Shown: positions 38,991-49,054 of the stretch, piece by piece
Position numbering within the stretch: the stretch's first letter is position 1
Layout of the letters: every line of letters begins with the position of its first letter
The notes under the pieces: model-generated
Seen by the model: only the letters and a program-made list of their open reading frames with translations
The model's database searches: none
What the model was told of the DNA's origin: nothing
Made by a program: the position numbers and the translations under genes
Assembly (NCBI GenBank): GCA_001464755.1
Contig: LNDR01000411.1
Location: 1 to 64,000, forward strand
Reading direction: 5' to 3'
Length of the DNA stretch: 64,000 nucleotides
DNA from: Rhizobiales bacterium Ga0077524
GTDB lineage: Bacteria > Pseudomonadota > Alphaproteobacteria > Rhizobiales > Hyphomicrobiaceae

Positions 38991-40559
38991 ATGCGCTATC
39001 GCTTCGACCAGTTCGAGATCGATTTGACTCGTTACGAGCTGCGACGCGGGCGGGATACGTGCCCTGTCGAGCCGCTCGTTTTCGACTTGATTTCGTATCT
39101 CGCCAGCAACGCTAATCGCATCGTCACGCGCGACGATATGGTTGCAGCGGTCTGGCAAGGCCGCGCCATTTCCGACGCCACCATTTCGAGTTGTATAAAG
39201 TCCGCGCGCAGGGCGCTCGGCGACAGCGGTGACAGTCAGAGTTACATCCGCACCGTGCGGGGTCGCGGTTTCGAGTTCTGCGCCAACGTCGAGGTCGGCC
39301 ACGATCCGCCGACGGCAGGAACCATTCCCCCGGCGACCCGCACCGCTTCCTCGGCCGAACCCGACGGCGCCTCGCTGTCCGCCGACCATGACCCTAAGCC
39401 TATTCTCGTCGTCCTCCCCTTTGCGAATCTCAATACTGAGACCGACGAGTACTTTGCTGACGGCCTGACCGAGGACATCATCACGAATCTCTCTCGCTTC
39501 CGCGACTTGAGGGTCATCGGCGGCGCCTCGTCCTTCCAGTTTAAAGGCCGCACGCATGATCTCTCCGAGATCTGCGAGCGCACCAATGCCGGCTATGTCG
39601 TACAGGGCAGCGTTCGCCGCGCCGCCGGACGCCTGCGGATTTCGGTGCAGCTCATTGATGGCGAGACCGGTGTCCAGCTGTGGGGCGACCGCTACGACCG
39701 CGAGATGGTTGACATCTTCGATCTCCAGGACGAAGTCACCCGCATCATCGCGGCTACGCTCGGCGTCACCATGCAGGACGTGGCGCTCCAACGCGCCATG
39801 AAGAAGGGCCCGCTACAGCTCAGCGCCTATGATTGCCTGCTGCGGGCGCGCCGCTACACTTGGATGCTCAGCGCCGAGATGCACGGCGAGGCGCGCGATC
39901 TCCTCGAGAAAGCCGTCGAACTCGACCCGCTATCGGCCGACGCTCACGCGCTCCTCGCCAATGTCTACCTGGGTGAACATCGCTTCGACATGAACCCGCG
40001 GCCCAATCCGATCGGGCGAGCGCTCACTCATGCCCTCGCCGCGACCAGCCTCGACCCGAAGAATGCCTATGCTCGCTGCTGGCTCGCGATCGTCCACTTT
40101 TTCCGTGGAGAGAACGAACGGTTCGAGACCGAGGCCCAGCTTGCGCTTAGCCTCAACCCGAACGATCCCGAGACGCTCGCCGACGTGGGCCATTACTATG
40201 CCTTCATGGGTGAGTTCGAGCGAGGTGCCGCCTTATCGCGCCGCGCCCAGCAACTCAATCCCCTGCATCCCAGCTGGTACTATTTCAGCTTCGCCCGTTT
40301 GCATTACAGCCAACGGCGCTACGACGAGACACTGGCTGACATGCAGCGCATCGGGTTGCCCCACTTCGCCTGGTCCCACCTCCTCGCGGCGGCCGCCAAG
40401 GGGCAGCTCGGCCACCCCGATGCCGGTGAGCCCGTGGCGAAGCTCTTCGAGATCAAGCCTGGCTTTTCCGCCCGAGCCGAACTCCAGAAATGGAATGCCG
40501 CTGCGGACGACCTCCAGCACATTCTCGAAGGACTGCGCAAAGCCGGCCTCAAGGAATAA
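38991..40559 (+). CDS. Winged-helix (OmpR/CadC-type) regulator with FlgO/TolB-like and TPR domains
   Basis: MRYRFDQFEIDLTRYELRRG...IRTVRGRGFEF (wHTH), ILVVLPFANLNTETDEYFADGLTEDIITNLSRF, C-terminal TPRs. Confidence 0.88.
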   Translation: MRYRFDQFEIDLTRYELRRGRDTCPVEPLVFDLISYLASNANRIVTRDDMVAAVWQGRAISDATISSCIKSARRALGDSGDSQSYIRTVRGRGFEFCANVEVGHDPPTAGTIPPATRTASSAEPDGASLSADHDPKPILVVLPFANLNTETDEYFADGLTEDIITNLSRFRDLRVIGGASSFQFKGRTHDLSEICERTNAGYVVQGSVRRAAGRLRISVQLIDGETGVQLWGDRYDREMVDIFDLQDEVTRIIAATLGVTMQDVALQRAMKKGPLQLSAYDCLLRARRYTWMLSAEMHGEARDLLEKAVELDPLSADAHALLANVYLGEHRFDMNPRPNPIGRALTHALAATSLDPKNAYARCWLAIVHFFRGENERFETEAQLALSLNPNDPETLADVGHYYAFMGEFERGAALSRRAQQLNPLHPSWYYFSFARLHYSQRRYDETLADMQRIGLPHFAWSHLLAAAAKGQLGHPDAGEPVAKLFEIKPGFSARAELQKWNAAADDLQHILEGLRKAGLKE

Positions 40560-40573
40560 GCGGGACGGCCCGC

Positions 40574-41536
40574 CTACCCCTCTCCGAGGCGGCGCGTCGC
40601 CTGGATCAGCTCATGCACGATGCCGGGCTCCGTCATGGCGTGCCCGGCGTCCGGCACCACGACCAGCTCCGCTCGCGGCCAGTGGGCTTTAAGATCGAAG
40701 GCCGACTTGATCGGCGTGACCACGTCGTAGCGCCCGTGGACAATCACGCCCGGAATATCGCCGATACGGTGCGCTTCAGTGAGCAATTGACCATCGTGCG
40801 AAAAAAAGCCGCCATTTACGAAATAGTGGCACTCGATACGTGAAAAGGCGAGCGCATAGGCGTCGCCGCTGAACAACCGGATCCGCTCGGCGTCGGGCAT
40901 CAGCGCCAGCGTCGAGGCTTCCCACAGACTCCACACGCGCGCCGCAGCAACTTGCACCGCAAGGTCGGGATGCGTGAGGCGTCGATAATAGGCCCCGATC
41001 ACGTCGCAACGCTCGTCCTTTGGAATTGCAGCCATGAGATTGGCAAACGCATCCGGAAACAGCCAGCTTGCGCCATCCTGGTAGAACCAATCGAGCTCCG
41101 CCCGCCGCAAGAGAAAAATTCCACGGAGCACGAGGGCAGACACCCGGCTGGGATGGGCCTGGGCATAAGCGAGGGCCAGCGTCGAGCCCCACGAGCCTCC
41201 GACGAGCTGCCACTGCGAGATGCCGAGGTGAACCCTCAGCCGTTCCATGTCTCCGACGAGATGCCAGGTCGTATTCGCCTCTAGTGAGGCGTTGGGCAGT
41301 GACCGGCCGCATCCGCGCTGGTCCGCGAGAACGATGCGATAGCGCGCAGGGTTGTGAAAACGGCGCATTGTCGGGTTGCTGCCGCCACCTGGTCCGCCGT
41401 GCACGATCAGAACCGGTTGGCCCCGTCGGTTTCCGCTCTCCTCGAAATAGATCTCGTGGCCGTCGCCAACTTCCAGACGGCCGCGCGCATAAGGCTCGAT
41501 CGGCGGATAGAGGCCGAGCCTCTCGCGTACCCCCAT
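40574..41536 (-). CDS. pip: Proline iminopeptidase (alpha/beta hydrolase)
   Basis: VLIVHGGPGGGSNPTMRRF, QLVGGSWGSTLALAYAQ. Confidence 0.93.
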   Translation of the reverse strand: MGVRERLGLYPPIEPYARGRLEVGDGHEIYFEESGNRRGQPVLIVHGGPGGGSNPTMRRFHNPARYRIVLADQRGCGRSLPNASLEANTTWHLVGDMERLRVHLGISQWQLVGGSWGSTLALAYAQAHPSRVSALVLRGIFLLRRAELDWFYQDGASWLFPDAFANLMAAIPKDERCDVIGAYYRRLTHPDLAVQVAAARVWSLWEASTLALMPDAERIRLFSGDAYALAFSRIECHYFVNGGFFSHDGQLLTEAHRIGDIPGVIVHGRYDVVTPIKSAFDLKAHWPRAELVVVPDAGHAMTEPGIVHELIQATRRLGEG

Positions 41537-41656
41537 CGTACCTGCTTCCTGCGCCGTTGGCGCCCGCAGCTCGCCGCTCACCGTTCTCCGCCCATGCTCA
41601 CGGTGCCCACCGATCGCTCTGGCGCACCAGCTGTGCAAGCACGATCGCCGACGCCG

Positions 41657-43489
41657 TCAACGTCCCCGTGGACCACGGTGACGGGCCTGACGCAACTCGC
41701 GATCGTAGATCGTCTCGCCGCCCGGAATACGCAAGTCGCGCACTATCTCCAGAATGTGCCGCCCAGGCACGGGCGTCAAATAACTGACTGCCAACGTCGC
41801 GATCACCGCCATCGGAAGACCGACGGCAGGCGCCAGAAGCCCATGCAGCCCGAGCGTTCCGAGATCTGCCAGCACGGCGATCAGAGCCCCTACGAGCCCT
41901 GCCGACAGTCCCGCGATAGCCCCCGCTGCCGTGATCCGCTTCCACCAGATCGAGAGGGCCAGCACCGGGAACAGCGCGGAGCCGGAAATCGCGAAGGCAT
42001 AGAGAAGAAGCACAAGGGGATCGCCGCGAGCCAGGACGGCGCCGAGGCCAACGAGCCCGGCCGAGGCAAGGATTGCAACACGGCACACCATGACCCGGTG
42101 CGCGTCGGTCGCGCGCCAGTTTGCCGGACCGTTGATCACGTCATCGCCAATGATGATGCCCAGTTGCGTCACGCTGGCAGCCGCGCCGCCCAGCGCTGCC
42201 GCCATCACGCCCGCGGCCACCAGATTGACCACCGCCAGTGGCATGCCCATCAGCAACGGAAGTGCGAGCAGCATGCCGTCGCGATCGAACTGGATCGAGG
42301 TGGCCGTCAGTTTGGCTCCGGCCCCCTCTGTCGCTGCCAGCCCGACGTCGACCAGTCTCTGCAGCGTTTCCGGGATTGCCGACGTCGGCTGTCCTACGAG
42401 ACTACTCAAAAGAATGTCGCGCTGGAAAACGGCGACGCTTGAGAACGTCAGCAGAAGGATGCCGGACACCGCTACGGCCCAGCCGATCGCCTTGCGCGTA
42501 TCGAAGACGCTGGGCGTGGTTACGGAGCGCGCCAGCAGCGAAGGCGAACCCGCCACTCCGACCAGAACCGACAATGTGCCAAGCACGAACGCTATTGGGC
42601 CGACGCTACCGAAGGCTGTCGCGAACCTCCCGGCGATTGGCTGCAGACCTGCTCCCGGCAACTCCAGCGCCATAAGCCCGGCGACGGGAATGGGCACCCC
42701 TTGCGCCGCTTCCACTCGGCCCACCGACCTCATCAACGGTCCGTGGCTCAATTGACCGAATGGAAGATTGGTTTCCATGACCGCAGCAATAGCGGCAGGT
42801 AGAAGTATCGCGATCAAGACCATCAGCGCCTGCGCCGCGCTGGACCACGACAGTGATCGGACTCCTCCCGGCACCACTGTAACGACCACGACCAGCACGA
42901 TCAGTACCGCCGCCATCTCCGTCGAGATCGGCATCAGCCACTTTGCGGCCACGACACCGATCTTGATCTCCGCGATCGCAATCAGCACCAGCGGCAGTAC
43001 TGCGATAGAGGCTGCGAGCAGCCTCAAGGCGCCGCTCTCGAAGCGCTGCCCAAGGTAAGCCGGCACCGTCGGCGCGCCGAACTTGCGCAAATACGGGGCC
43101 AACAGCATCACCGAAACCGTAAGCCCCGCCACGATGCCGACGCCCAGGAACAGCATATCGAAGCCGGTGATAAACAGGGCGCCGGAGATCCCGGCAATTC
43201 CGGCCCCACCCGGCGCGGCGACGGCCAGTGAAATGCCGATGTAGACCGCCGGCACCCGTCGTCCCGAAATCAGGAACTCGCGAGCTCGGTTCGAGTAGGC
43301 CCCGACACCGATCGTAGCGGACAGTGCGACCGAGATCACCGCCATCGCCGTTTTGAGCGATGCCTCGGTCACGCCCAGTTGCTCAAGGATCAAGAGCAGC
43401 ACCACGCCGGCGGCAAGGCAAGCTGCGAAGATGCCGAAATAAACGCCGACCATCGGATTGGCCAGCTGAACCCCATGGCGGTGCGGCAT
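41657..43489 (-). CDS. Sodium:solute symporter family protein (VC_2705/ActP-like)
   Basis: Long SSS-type polytopic protein; co-located with a DUF4212-type small subunit. Confidence 0.88.
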   Translation of the reverse strand: MPHRHGVQLANPMVGVYFGIFAACLAAGVVLLLILEQLGVTEASLKTAMAVISVALSATIGVGAYSNRAREFLISGRRVPAVYIGISLAVAAPGGAGIAGISGALFITGFDMLFLGVGIVAGLTVSVMLLAPYLRKFGAPTVPAYLGQRFESGALRLLAASIAVLPLVLIAIAEIKIGVVAAKWLMPISTEMAAVLIVLVVVVTVVPGGVRSLSWSSAAQALMVLIAILLPAAIAAVMETNLPFGQLSHGPLMRSVGRVEAAQGVPIPVAGLMALELPGAGLQPIAGRFATAFGSVGPIAFVLGTLSVLVGVAGSPSLLARSVTTPSVFDTRKAIGWAVAVSGILLLTFSSVAVFQRDILLSSLVGQPTSAIPETLQRLVDVGLAATEGAGAKLTATSIQFDRDGMLLALPLLMGMPLAVVNLVAAGVMAAALGGAAASVTQLGIIIGDDVINGPANWRATDAHRVMVCRVAILASAGLVGLGAVLARGDPLVLLLYAFAISGSALFPVLALSIWWKRITAAGAIAGLSAGLVGALIAVLADLGTLGLHGLLAPAVGLPMAVIATLAVSYLTPVPGRHILEIVRDLRIPGGETIYDRELRQARHRGPRGR

Positions 43490-43492
43490 GGC

Positions 43493-43753
43493 TCAAAGGT
43501 CCTCGTGCGCACCGTGCCAGTGATCGATTGCGTCCTGCCGGTTGATGTAGGCGAACGCCGTGACGATCGCGATCAGCACCACCCCGTGACAGGCGAGAAA
43601 ATAGCCGAGCGGGAAGCCCAGAAATCGCCGGGTGTTCAGCTCGTCTGCATAGAGCGGCAATACGATGAGGGCCAACAAGAACGGCAGAAAACTGGTCAGC
43701 ATCTGCCATTTCGTGTGACGCCAGTAGGGCTTACGCTCCTTGCGTTCGATCAT
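43493..43753 (-). CDS. DUF4212 family small membrane subunit of the symporter
   Basis: MIERKERKPYWRHTKWQMLTSFLPFLLALIVLPLYADELNTRRFLGFPLGYFLACHG; 3 nt upstream of the symporter gene. Confidence 0.88.
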   Translation of the reverse strand: MIERKERKPYWRHTKWQMLTSFLPFLLALIVLPLYADELNTRRFLGFPLGYFLACHGVVLIAIVTAFAYINRQDAIDHWHGAHEDL

Positions 43754-44246
43754 GCCCGTCCCCCTCCTGTCACCTCACGGCCAAACCCGCCATGCTCTAA
43801 GCCCCCGCCAACGCCGTCCCGACTGAAGTAGCTCCTTCAATGTGGTCGCGACTGGGCAGATTGGAAGCCACGCAACCAGCGAGTCGCTTCGCAGCGTTCG
43901 CCGATCACCTTCTGCTCTAGCCGCAACACGCTCTCGGCGCCAGGACGTCGTCCCCAGCCATGAGCAAGCCCGATTACACTGCAGCTCGAGACGGCAAACT
44001 GTCCGAATCCATAGTCTGTCGTAGCGCCAATCTGGCTAGTGCGCCCAAACCGTCCCCGACAACCCAAAAGGTTTGTGTGTAGAGAGATGATTGCCTCACA
44101 ACTCAAACACGGACTATTGTTCAGCCGCCACGCACAGGCGCGCGGCGCGCACGGTGCTGCGCGCACCACTTGTGCTGGTCAGGGTTCTTCAGACCGGGAG
44201 AGCGGCACTGGACCTTGAGAGGCATGAATGATCGAAGGGGCCAGAG

Positions 44247-44654
44247 ATGTCGCTACTATCGGAATTCCGTGAGTTTGCCCTGAAGGGCAATGTCGTCGAT
44301 CTCGCCGTGGGCGTCATCGTCGGCGCAGCATTCGGCAAGATCGTCGATTCGCTCGTCAAGAACGTGCTGATGCCGCCCATCGGCTACATGATCGGCGGCG
44401 TCAACTTCGCTGAACTCGCCATCAACATGCCAACGCCGACCGGCAAGCCCGTGCTCCTGAAGTACGGTGAGTTCATCCAGACGATTATCGACTTTGCGAT
44501 CATCGCATTCGTGCTCTTCATGGTGATCAAGGCGATCAACATGGCCAAGAAGCGCTTCGAGAAGCAGCAGGCAACTGCACCTCCAGCGCCGCCAGCACCG
44601 AGCGAGGTCTACCTCAAGGAGATCCGCGACGCCCTGGTCGCCGGCAAGCGCTGA
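44247..44654 (+). CDS. mscL: Large-conductance mechanosensitive channel
   Basis: [42 protein letters not shown]. Confidence 0.97.
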   Translation: MSLLSEFREFALKGNVVDLAVGVIVGAAFGKIVDSLVKNVLMPPIGYMIGGVNFAELAINMPTPTGKPVLLKYGEFIQTIIDFAIIAFVLFMVIKAINMAKKRFEKQQATAPPAPPAPSEVYLKEIRDALVAGKR

Positions 44655-44678
44655 TACAGCCACATTGTCAATGTTGAG

Positions 44679-44712
44679 CACCCGGCCGTTCCAGCGTGGG
44701 ATCGGCCGGGTG
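44679..44712. terminator. Candidate bidirectional hairpin between convergent mscL and radical SAM genes
   Basis: Perfect 10-bp inverted repeat cacccggccg (44679-44688) / cggccgggtg (44703-44712); no T tract. Confidence 0.55.
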
Positions 44713-44735
44713 AAGGTGGCCCCGCGAGCGCACTG

Positions 44736-45821
44736 TCAGGAGCAGCTGCCGCCGCCGAGCACACAAAACTTCGCGCAGTGAGGATGACAGAGCTTAACCG
44801 CCCCGTCGGCAAACATGCCTTTGTTCGCGGACGCTGCCTCGCCGAAGGTCGCACCCATCTCGAACGCCGGCTCGTAGGGCAGTAGCGTACAAGGCAGCAC
44901 GACCGGCCCTGCCGCCCCTCTCCGCTTCACGACCATGCGGCTCGTCGCACACATCATGTCTTGCGGCCGCTTGTCGAGGATACCCCAGCACCGGGTCGTG
45001 ATCTCCGGCACCTCGCGGCTTCCATCCATTTCAGGCAACAGCATCATCTGCTTCGGATTGGCCGGATCAATCCGCCACCCGCGGCTGGCGACCAGCGCTG
45101 CATAGCCGTTGCGCTCCTCGGCTTCCGGCTCATTCCAGCACGTTCGCCCCGCGACAGCGATCTCAAAGCCATTGGCATTGAGCCAGTCGATCCCCGCAAT
45201 CGCCTTCGCCCACGTGTTGGCGCCGCGCTCGGCCTCGTGCAGCTCTCGCGAGGAGTGATCGAGGCTGACCCGCAGCCGCAGGCGCGCGCCATGCTGCTCC
45301 TTGAGCGCGAGCAGCCCGCGCTTGATAGGAGCCCGCTGCATCGGCTGCATGGCGTTGGTGAGCACGAGCACGTCGAAGCCCCGGTCGAGCGTCGCTCCAA
45401 GCATCGCAAGGAAATCCGGATTCATGAACGGCTCGCCACCTGTAAACCCGATCTCGCGTGTGCCGTGTCCATCTCTGAGCAATTCATCCAGAAGCTGCGT
45501 CACCTCTACCGCACTGATGTAGGCGAGGCGGTCGTTCGATGGGCTCGAGTCGATGTAGCAGTTTGCGCAGGTGATGTTGCAGAGTGTTCCTGTGTTGAAC
45601 CACACGGTCTCGAGCTTTTCGAGCGGTACGCTCGCGCGCTGCTCGCCCGAGGCTGTGACATCGGGATGCTCGAATTTCGCAAGGCTGGCCAGACCCAAGT
45701 CATGGCTGGGCTGAGTCACTGTGAAACGTCCCCTGATTGTGGTTTGAGCGACGCTTTTCGCGTCTTCCCCGTATTGATCCGACGTTCGCGTACCATGCCG
45801 GCGGGTGGACGCGGTACTCAC
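44736..45821 (-). CDS. Radical SAM protein, coupled to selD
   Basis: LCNITCANCYIDSSPSND (CxxxCxxC); C-terminal Cys-rich CHPHCAKFCVLGGGSCS. Confidence 0.88.
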   Translation of the reverse strand: MSTASTRRHGTRTSDQYGEDAKSVAQTTIRGRFTVTQPSHDLGLASLAKFEHPDVTASGEQRASVPLEKLETVWFNTGTLCNITCANCYIDSSPSNDRLAYISAVEVTQLLDELLRDGHGTREIGFTGGEPFMNPDFLAMLGATLDRGFDVLVLTNAMQPMQRAPIKRGLLALKEQHGARLRLRVSLDHSSRELHEAERGANTWAKAIAGIDWLNANGFEIAVAGRTCWNEPEAEERNGYAALVASRGWRIDPANPKQMMLLPEMDGSREVPEITTRCWGILDKRPQDMMCATSRMVVKRRGAAGPVVLPCTLLPYEPAFEMGATFGEAASANKGMFADGAVKLCHPHCAKFCVLGGGSCS

Positions 45822-45828
45822 GATGACT

Positions 45829-48135
45829 TTATTGCGCCGTGAGCGGCGAGAGTGAGGCGCCGCGCAGAGCGGTGCCGGCCAATTCCGGCAGGACCACCGC
45901 GGACTTCACCACGACGCGAACGGCGGCGTTCAGCGCTTTCCCTTGACCACGCTCCACGACACCGATGGCCGCGGCCTCGACCCCCGCCTGCGCCATGGCC
46001 GCTAGCAGAGGTTCAACGACCTCGGGCGATATGCCAGCGAGCAACCCGCCCGACGTTTGCGGATCGAGCAGCAATGCCAGCGCGGCTTCCTCGTCGCCCA
46101 CTTCGAGCGCCATCTTGTCCCGGAACGCCAAGTTTTCAGCGAGCAGGCTCGACCGTACACCACTGGCGATCAATCTATCGACCCCCTCGTACCGCATGCA
46201 CTGCGCAAGCCCGATCGTCGCCCGACCGCTCGTCGCCTCGAGCATCTCCGTCAAGTGACCGGCCAAGCCAAAGCCTGTGACGTCTGTCACACCTGTGGCC
46301 CCGTGCTCACGCAGCACCCGCGCCGCAACCGAGCTGGATGCCCGCATCCCGGCAAGCGCTGCCGCCACCTCTCTCGCCTTCGCTAACCTGCGCATCCACC
46401 CGGCGAAGATAATCCCTGTCCCGAGCGGTTTGGTCAGCACCAGCACCTCGCCGCCTTTGAGCCCACCCTTGAGCCAGAACTGATCTCGAGCCACCGCTCC
46501 CGAGATGAAGAAGCCGATACTGATCTGCTCGGCGCGTGCCGTGTGCCCACCGACGACCGGAACGCCCTCGCGACCAAGCACCGCTCGGGCGCCCGCGAGA
46601 AGCTGAAAAAGGTCATCCTCCTGAAGGTGTGCCGCAGCTGATGGCAAGCCCGCCAGCGCCAACGCATGGTCGGGCTTTGCACCTTTCGCCAGGATGTCAC
46701 TCAGGGCATGCGCCGCCGCAATTTCTCCGAGCACGTAGGGCTCCGGCCAGATTGCCGGGAAGTGATCGATGCTCTCCACGCGCAGCGCGTCGCCCCCGAG
46801 ATCGAGCAGTGCTGCGTCGTCGCGAGGTGCCAGGTTGCGTACCCGGTCAGCTGGCCCCGTCTCGGCGCTGGCCGCGAACCGCGCAAGCGCCCTTGCCAAC
46901 GGTGCAGGGCCGAGCTTGGCCGCGCACCCGGCACAAAGGATGCTGTCCGATGCCTCCGACATCCCATGCATCGGATCGGGTAGATCCTGGAATTTCCGCA
47001 TGAAGGTCCGGTCGATATGGTCCTTCAGTCGCCACGCCCAGCGCCCGCCGGCCGCAAACGCGCCTCTCGACGCAATCGCTGTGGTGCCGCCACACGACAA
47101 GAGAGTCAGGAACTGCTTTTGCGGCACGAACGGCTCGGCAGTCATTCCACGCGCTCGCAAACGCAGATTACGAGTGAGCGGCGGCGCCTGGCGCACGGCG
47201 AACACGCCAGCTTTCTCCCTCGGGTGCTCCAGAACGGTCGCGCAGTCCCCGACCGCGAAGATGTCGCTCTCCCCGACCACCTGCAGGGTTGGCTCGACCG
47301 CCAGGAACCCCCGGGGATCGAGGCTTAGCCCGGTTCCGGCAAACCAGCCCGGCGCCGCCGCCTTAGTCGTCACGAGAGTTGCGTCACTCAGGATCTCGCG
47401 TCCACTTGCAAGGCGCACCCGATCCCGGTCGACCGCCACCGCGGCATCGCCTTCGACCAATGTGACACCAGCACGGACCAACTCCCTCCTCGCCAAGCCT
47501 CGCGCCCCTGGGTTGTGGCTCGCGAGAAGCGTTCCGCTACCGATCAAGGCGAAGCTGAAATCGCCGGCCCCTATCCCATGAGCCGGCCCGAGCTGTCTCA
47601 ATCTATGTCGGATCGCCAGGACCAGCTCGAACCCGGCTGCCCCCGTTCCGATAACCGCGATCCGTCGCGGTCCGCCCTTCCCGAGTGCGCGGGCCTCCAG
47701 CGCCTTCCAGCGTGGTGCGAACGTCGAGACCGGCTTCACCGCGACGGCATGAAGGTCGGCACCTGCGATATCCCCCACCGAGGGTGTTATTCCGGTATCG
47801 ATGGATAGAATATTGAACGCAATCGGCGGCCGTCCTAGGATGTGGACCTGGTTCAGCTTTGTATCGACGCCGTTGGCAGTCCCGTGAATGAGGCGGGCAC
47901 CGGCGAAATGCGCGAGACGGACGAGATCGATGTGGCAACCATCGATATCGTAGTGACCGGCAACGTATCCTGGCAGCATCCCCGAGTAGGGGGCGTCGAG
48001 TTCTTTGGCCACAAGGACGACATCGAGCCCTGGCTCAGGCGCCATGGCGAGTTCGCGAAGAACCCCTACGTGGGCGTGCCCCCCCCCGACGAGCACGAGG
48101 CGTCGTTCAACGCGGCCTGGAGGGTTGGAATGCAT
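45829..48135 (-). CDS. selD: Fusion of FAD/NAD-dependent oxidoreductase with selenide, water dikinase SelD
   Basis: N-terminal RRLVLVGGGHAHVGVLREL; C-terminal LCAGCAAKLGPAPLARAL (aligns with the catalytic Cys/Lys GCGCK of E. coli SelD) and SelD motifs through TGVTDVTGFGLAGHL. Confidence 0.92.
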   Translation of the reverse strand: MHSNPPGRVERRLVLVGGGHAHVGVLRELAMAPEPGLDVVLVAKELDAPYSGMLPGYVAGHYDIDGCHIDLVRLAHFAGARLIHGTANGVDTKLNQVHILGRPPIAFNILSIDTGITPSVGDIAGADLHAVAVKPVSTFAPRWKALEARALGKGGPRRIAVIGTGAAGFELVLAIRHRLRQLGPAHGIGAGDFSFALIGSGTLLASHNPGARGLARRELVRAGVTLVEGDAAVAVDRDRVRLASGREILSDATLVTTKAAAPGWFAGTGLSLDPRGFLAVEPTLQVVGESDIFAVGDCATVLEHPREKAGVFAVRQAPPLTRNLRLRARGMTAEPFVPQKQFLTLLSCGGTTAIASRGAFAAGGRWAWRLKDHIDRTFMRKFQDLPDPMHGMSEASDSILCAGCAAKLGPAPLARALARFAASAETGPADRVRNLAPRDDAALLDLGGDALRVESIDHFPAIWPEPYVLGEIAAAHALSDILAKGAKPDHALALAGLPSAAAHLQEDDLFQLLAGARAVLGREGVPVVGGHTARAEQISIGFFISGAVARDQFWLKGGLKGGEVLVLTKPLGTGIIFAGWMRRLAKAREVAAALAGMRASSSVAARVLREHGATGVTDVTGFGLAGHLTEMLEATSGRATIGLAQCMRYEGVDRLIASGVRSSLLAENLAFRDKMALEVGDEEAALALLLDPQTSGGLLAGISPEVVEPLLAAMAQAGVEAAAIGVVERGQGKALNAAVRVVVKSAVVLPELAGTALRGASLSPLTAQ

Positions 48136-48375
48136 ATGGGATGGCTCCTCCGGCAGCAGCACACGCGACGTGGCTTACGCGTGGCACACCGGTGGAGACC
48201 AGGATTTCAGCACTCTTGGGGAGTGAACGCATATTGGCGCGGTCTTCGCCACATCAGCCCATCACGGCAGGCAACGCGGCCCACCGGTACGCCACTGGAT
48301 CGTCCGATGCAAGGGTCGCAGTGGTCGGGAGCCAATGACAGCGCCGTTCCGGCGCCCGCGGTTCCCGATCCCGCA

Positions 48376-48882
48376 TCATTTCGAGGAGGGATAGGCCTCC
48401 ACAAGTTGCATCAACGCCTCGGTCAGGGCTGGAACATCCTGGCCATTGAACGCGCGGCGAAGACGTTCCTCGGCGCGTTGCGCAGCAGGCTCGACCTCGC
48501 CGAGAAGGGCCTCGCCTTCGTCGGTGAGCCGCACCGCATAGGCACGTGCATCAAGACGCGTCCGCTTGCGCTTGATCAAGCCACGCCGCAGGAGTCGCTT
48601 GACGATTTCGGCAACCGTCGAGCGATCTATGCCGGTTACCTGCACCAGTCCCGTTTGGCTGATGTCGCGATTGTTGGCTACGGCGATCAACACGGCGAAC
48701 TGCCGCGTCGTCAGCCCGGTTTTGCCCGCTTCCTCGTTGAACACGCTGTCGGCGACTTGGCAGGCCCGGTGCAGAAGATGCGTGATAGACGTAGTCAAGG
48801 CTGCCTTGGGTTCCTCCCCCGTCATTGTCTTGGGCTCCGTTGGTCTTGTGAGCATGGGGCCTCCTGGTATTTGCGCCGGCAC
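48376..48882 (-). CDS. MarR family transcriptional regulator
   Basis: TTRQFAVLIAVANNRDISQTGLVQVTGIDRSTVAEIVKRLLRRGLIKRKRTRLDARAYAVRLTDEG. Confidence 0.92.
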   Translation of the reverse strand: MPAQIPGGPMLTRPTEPKTMTGEEPKAALTTSITHLLHRACQVADSVFNEEAGKTGLTTRQFAVLIAVANNRDISQTGLVQVTGIDRSTVAEIVKRLLRRGLIKRKRTRLDARAYAVRLTDEGEALLGEVEPAAQRAEERLRRAFNGQDVPALTEALMQLVEAYPSSK

Positions 48883-49054
48883 GTGGGCACTTCACCTCAC
48901 ATGCGGACCGACGGAGGCGCTGACAATGCGCCCCCTCAAACGTGCACCGTTCTCAATGACCCGCCCCCGCTCTTGGGCTACCGCAAGTCAAACGGCCACA
49001 TTCCTGGTAACGTGCCCGTGATCAGTTCTCGTCGCCAGTGGCAAAGATTGTACA

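Noticed and set aside
41668-41680. Palindrome ccgtggaccacgg
   Set aside because: Lies inside the 3' end of the symporter coding sequence; no evidence for a regulatory role.
44679-44738. Possible Sec readthrough of the radical SAM stop (TGA after GGGSCS)
   Set aside because: The following codons would be antisense to the mscL 3' end and intergenic hairpin, and the downstream hairpin loop lacks the G expected of a bSECIS; ordinary termination is simpler.
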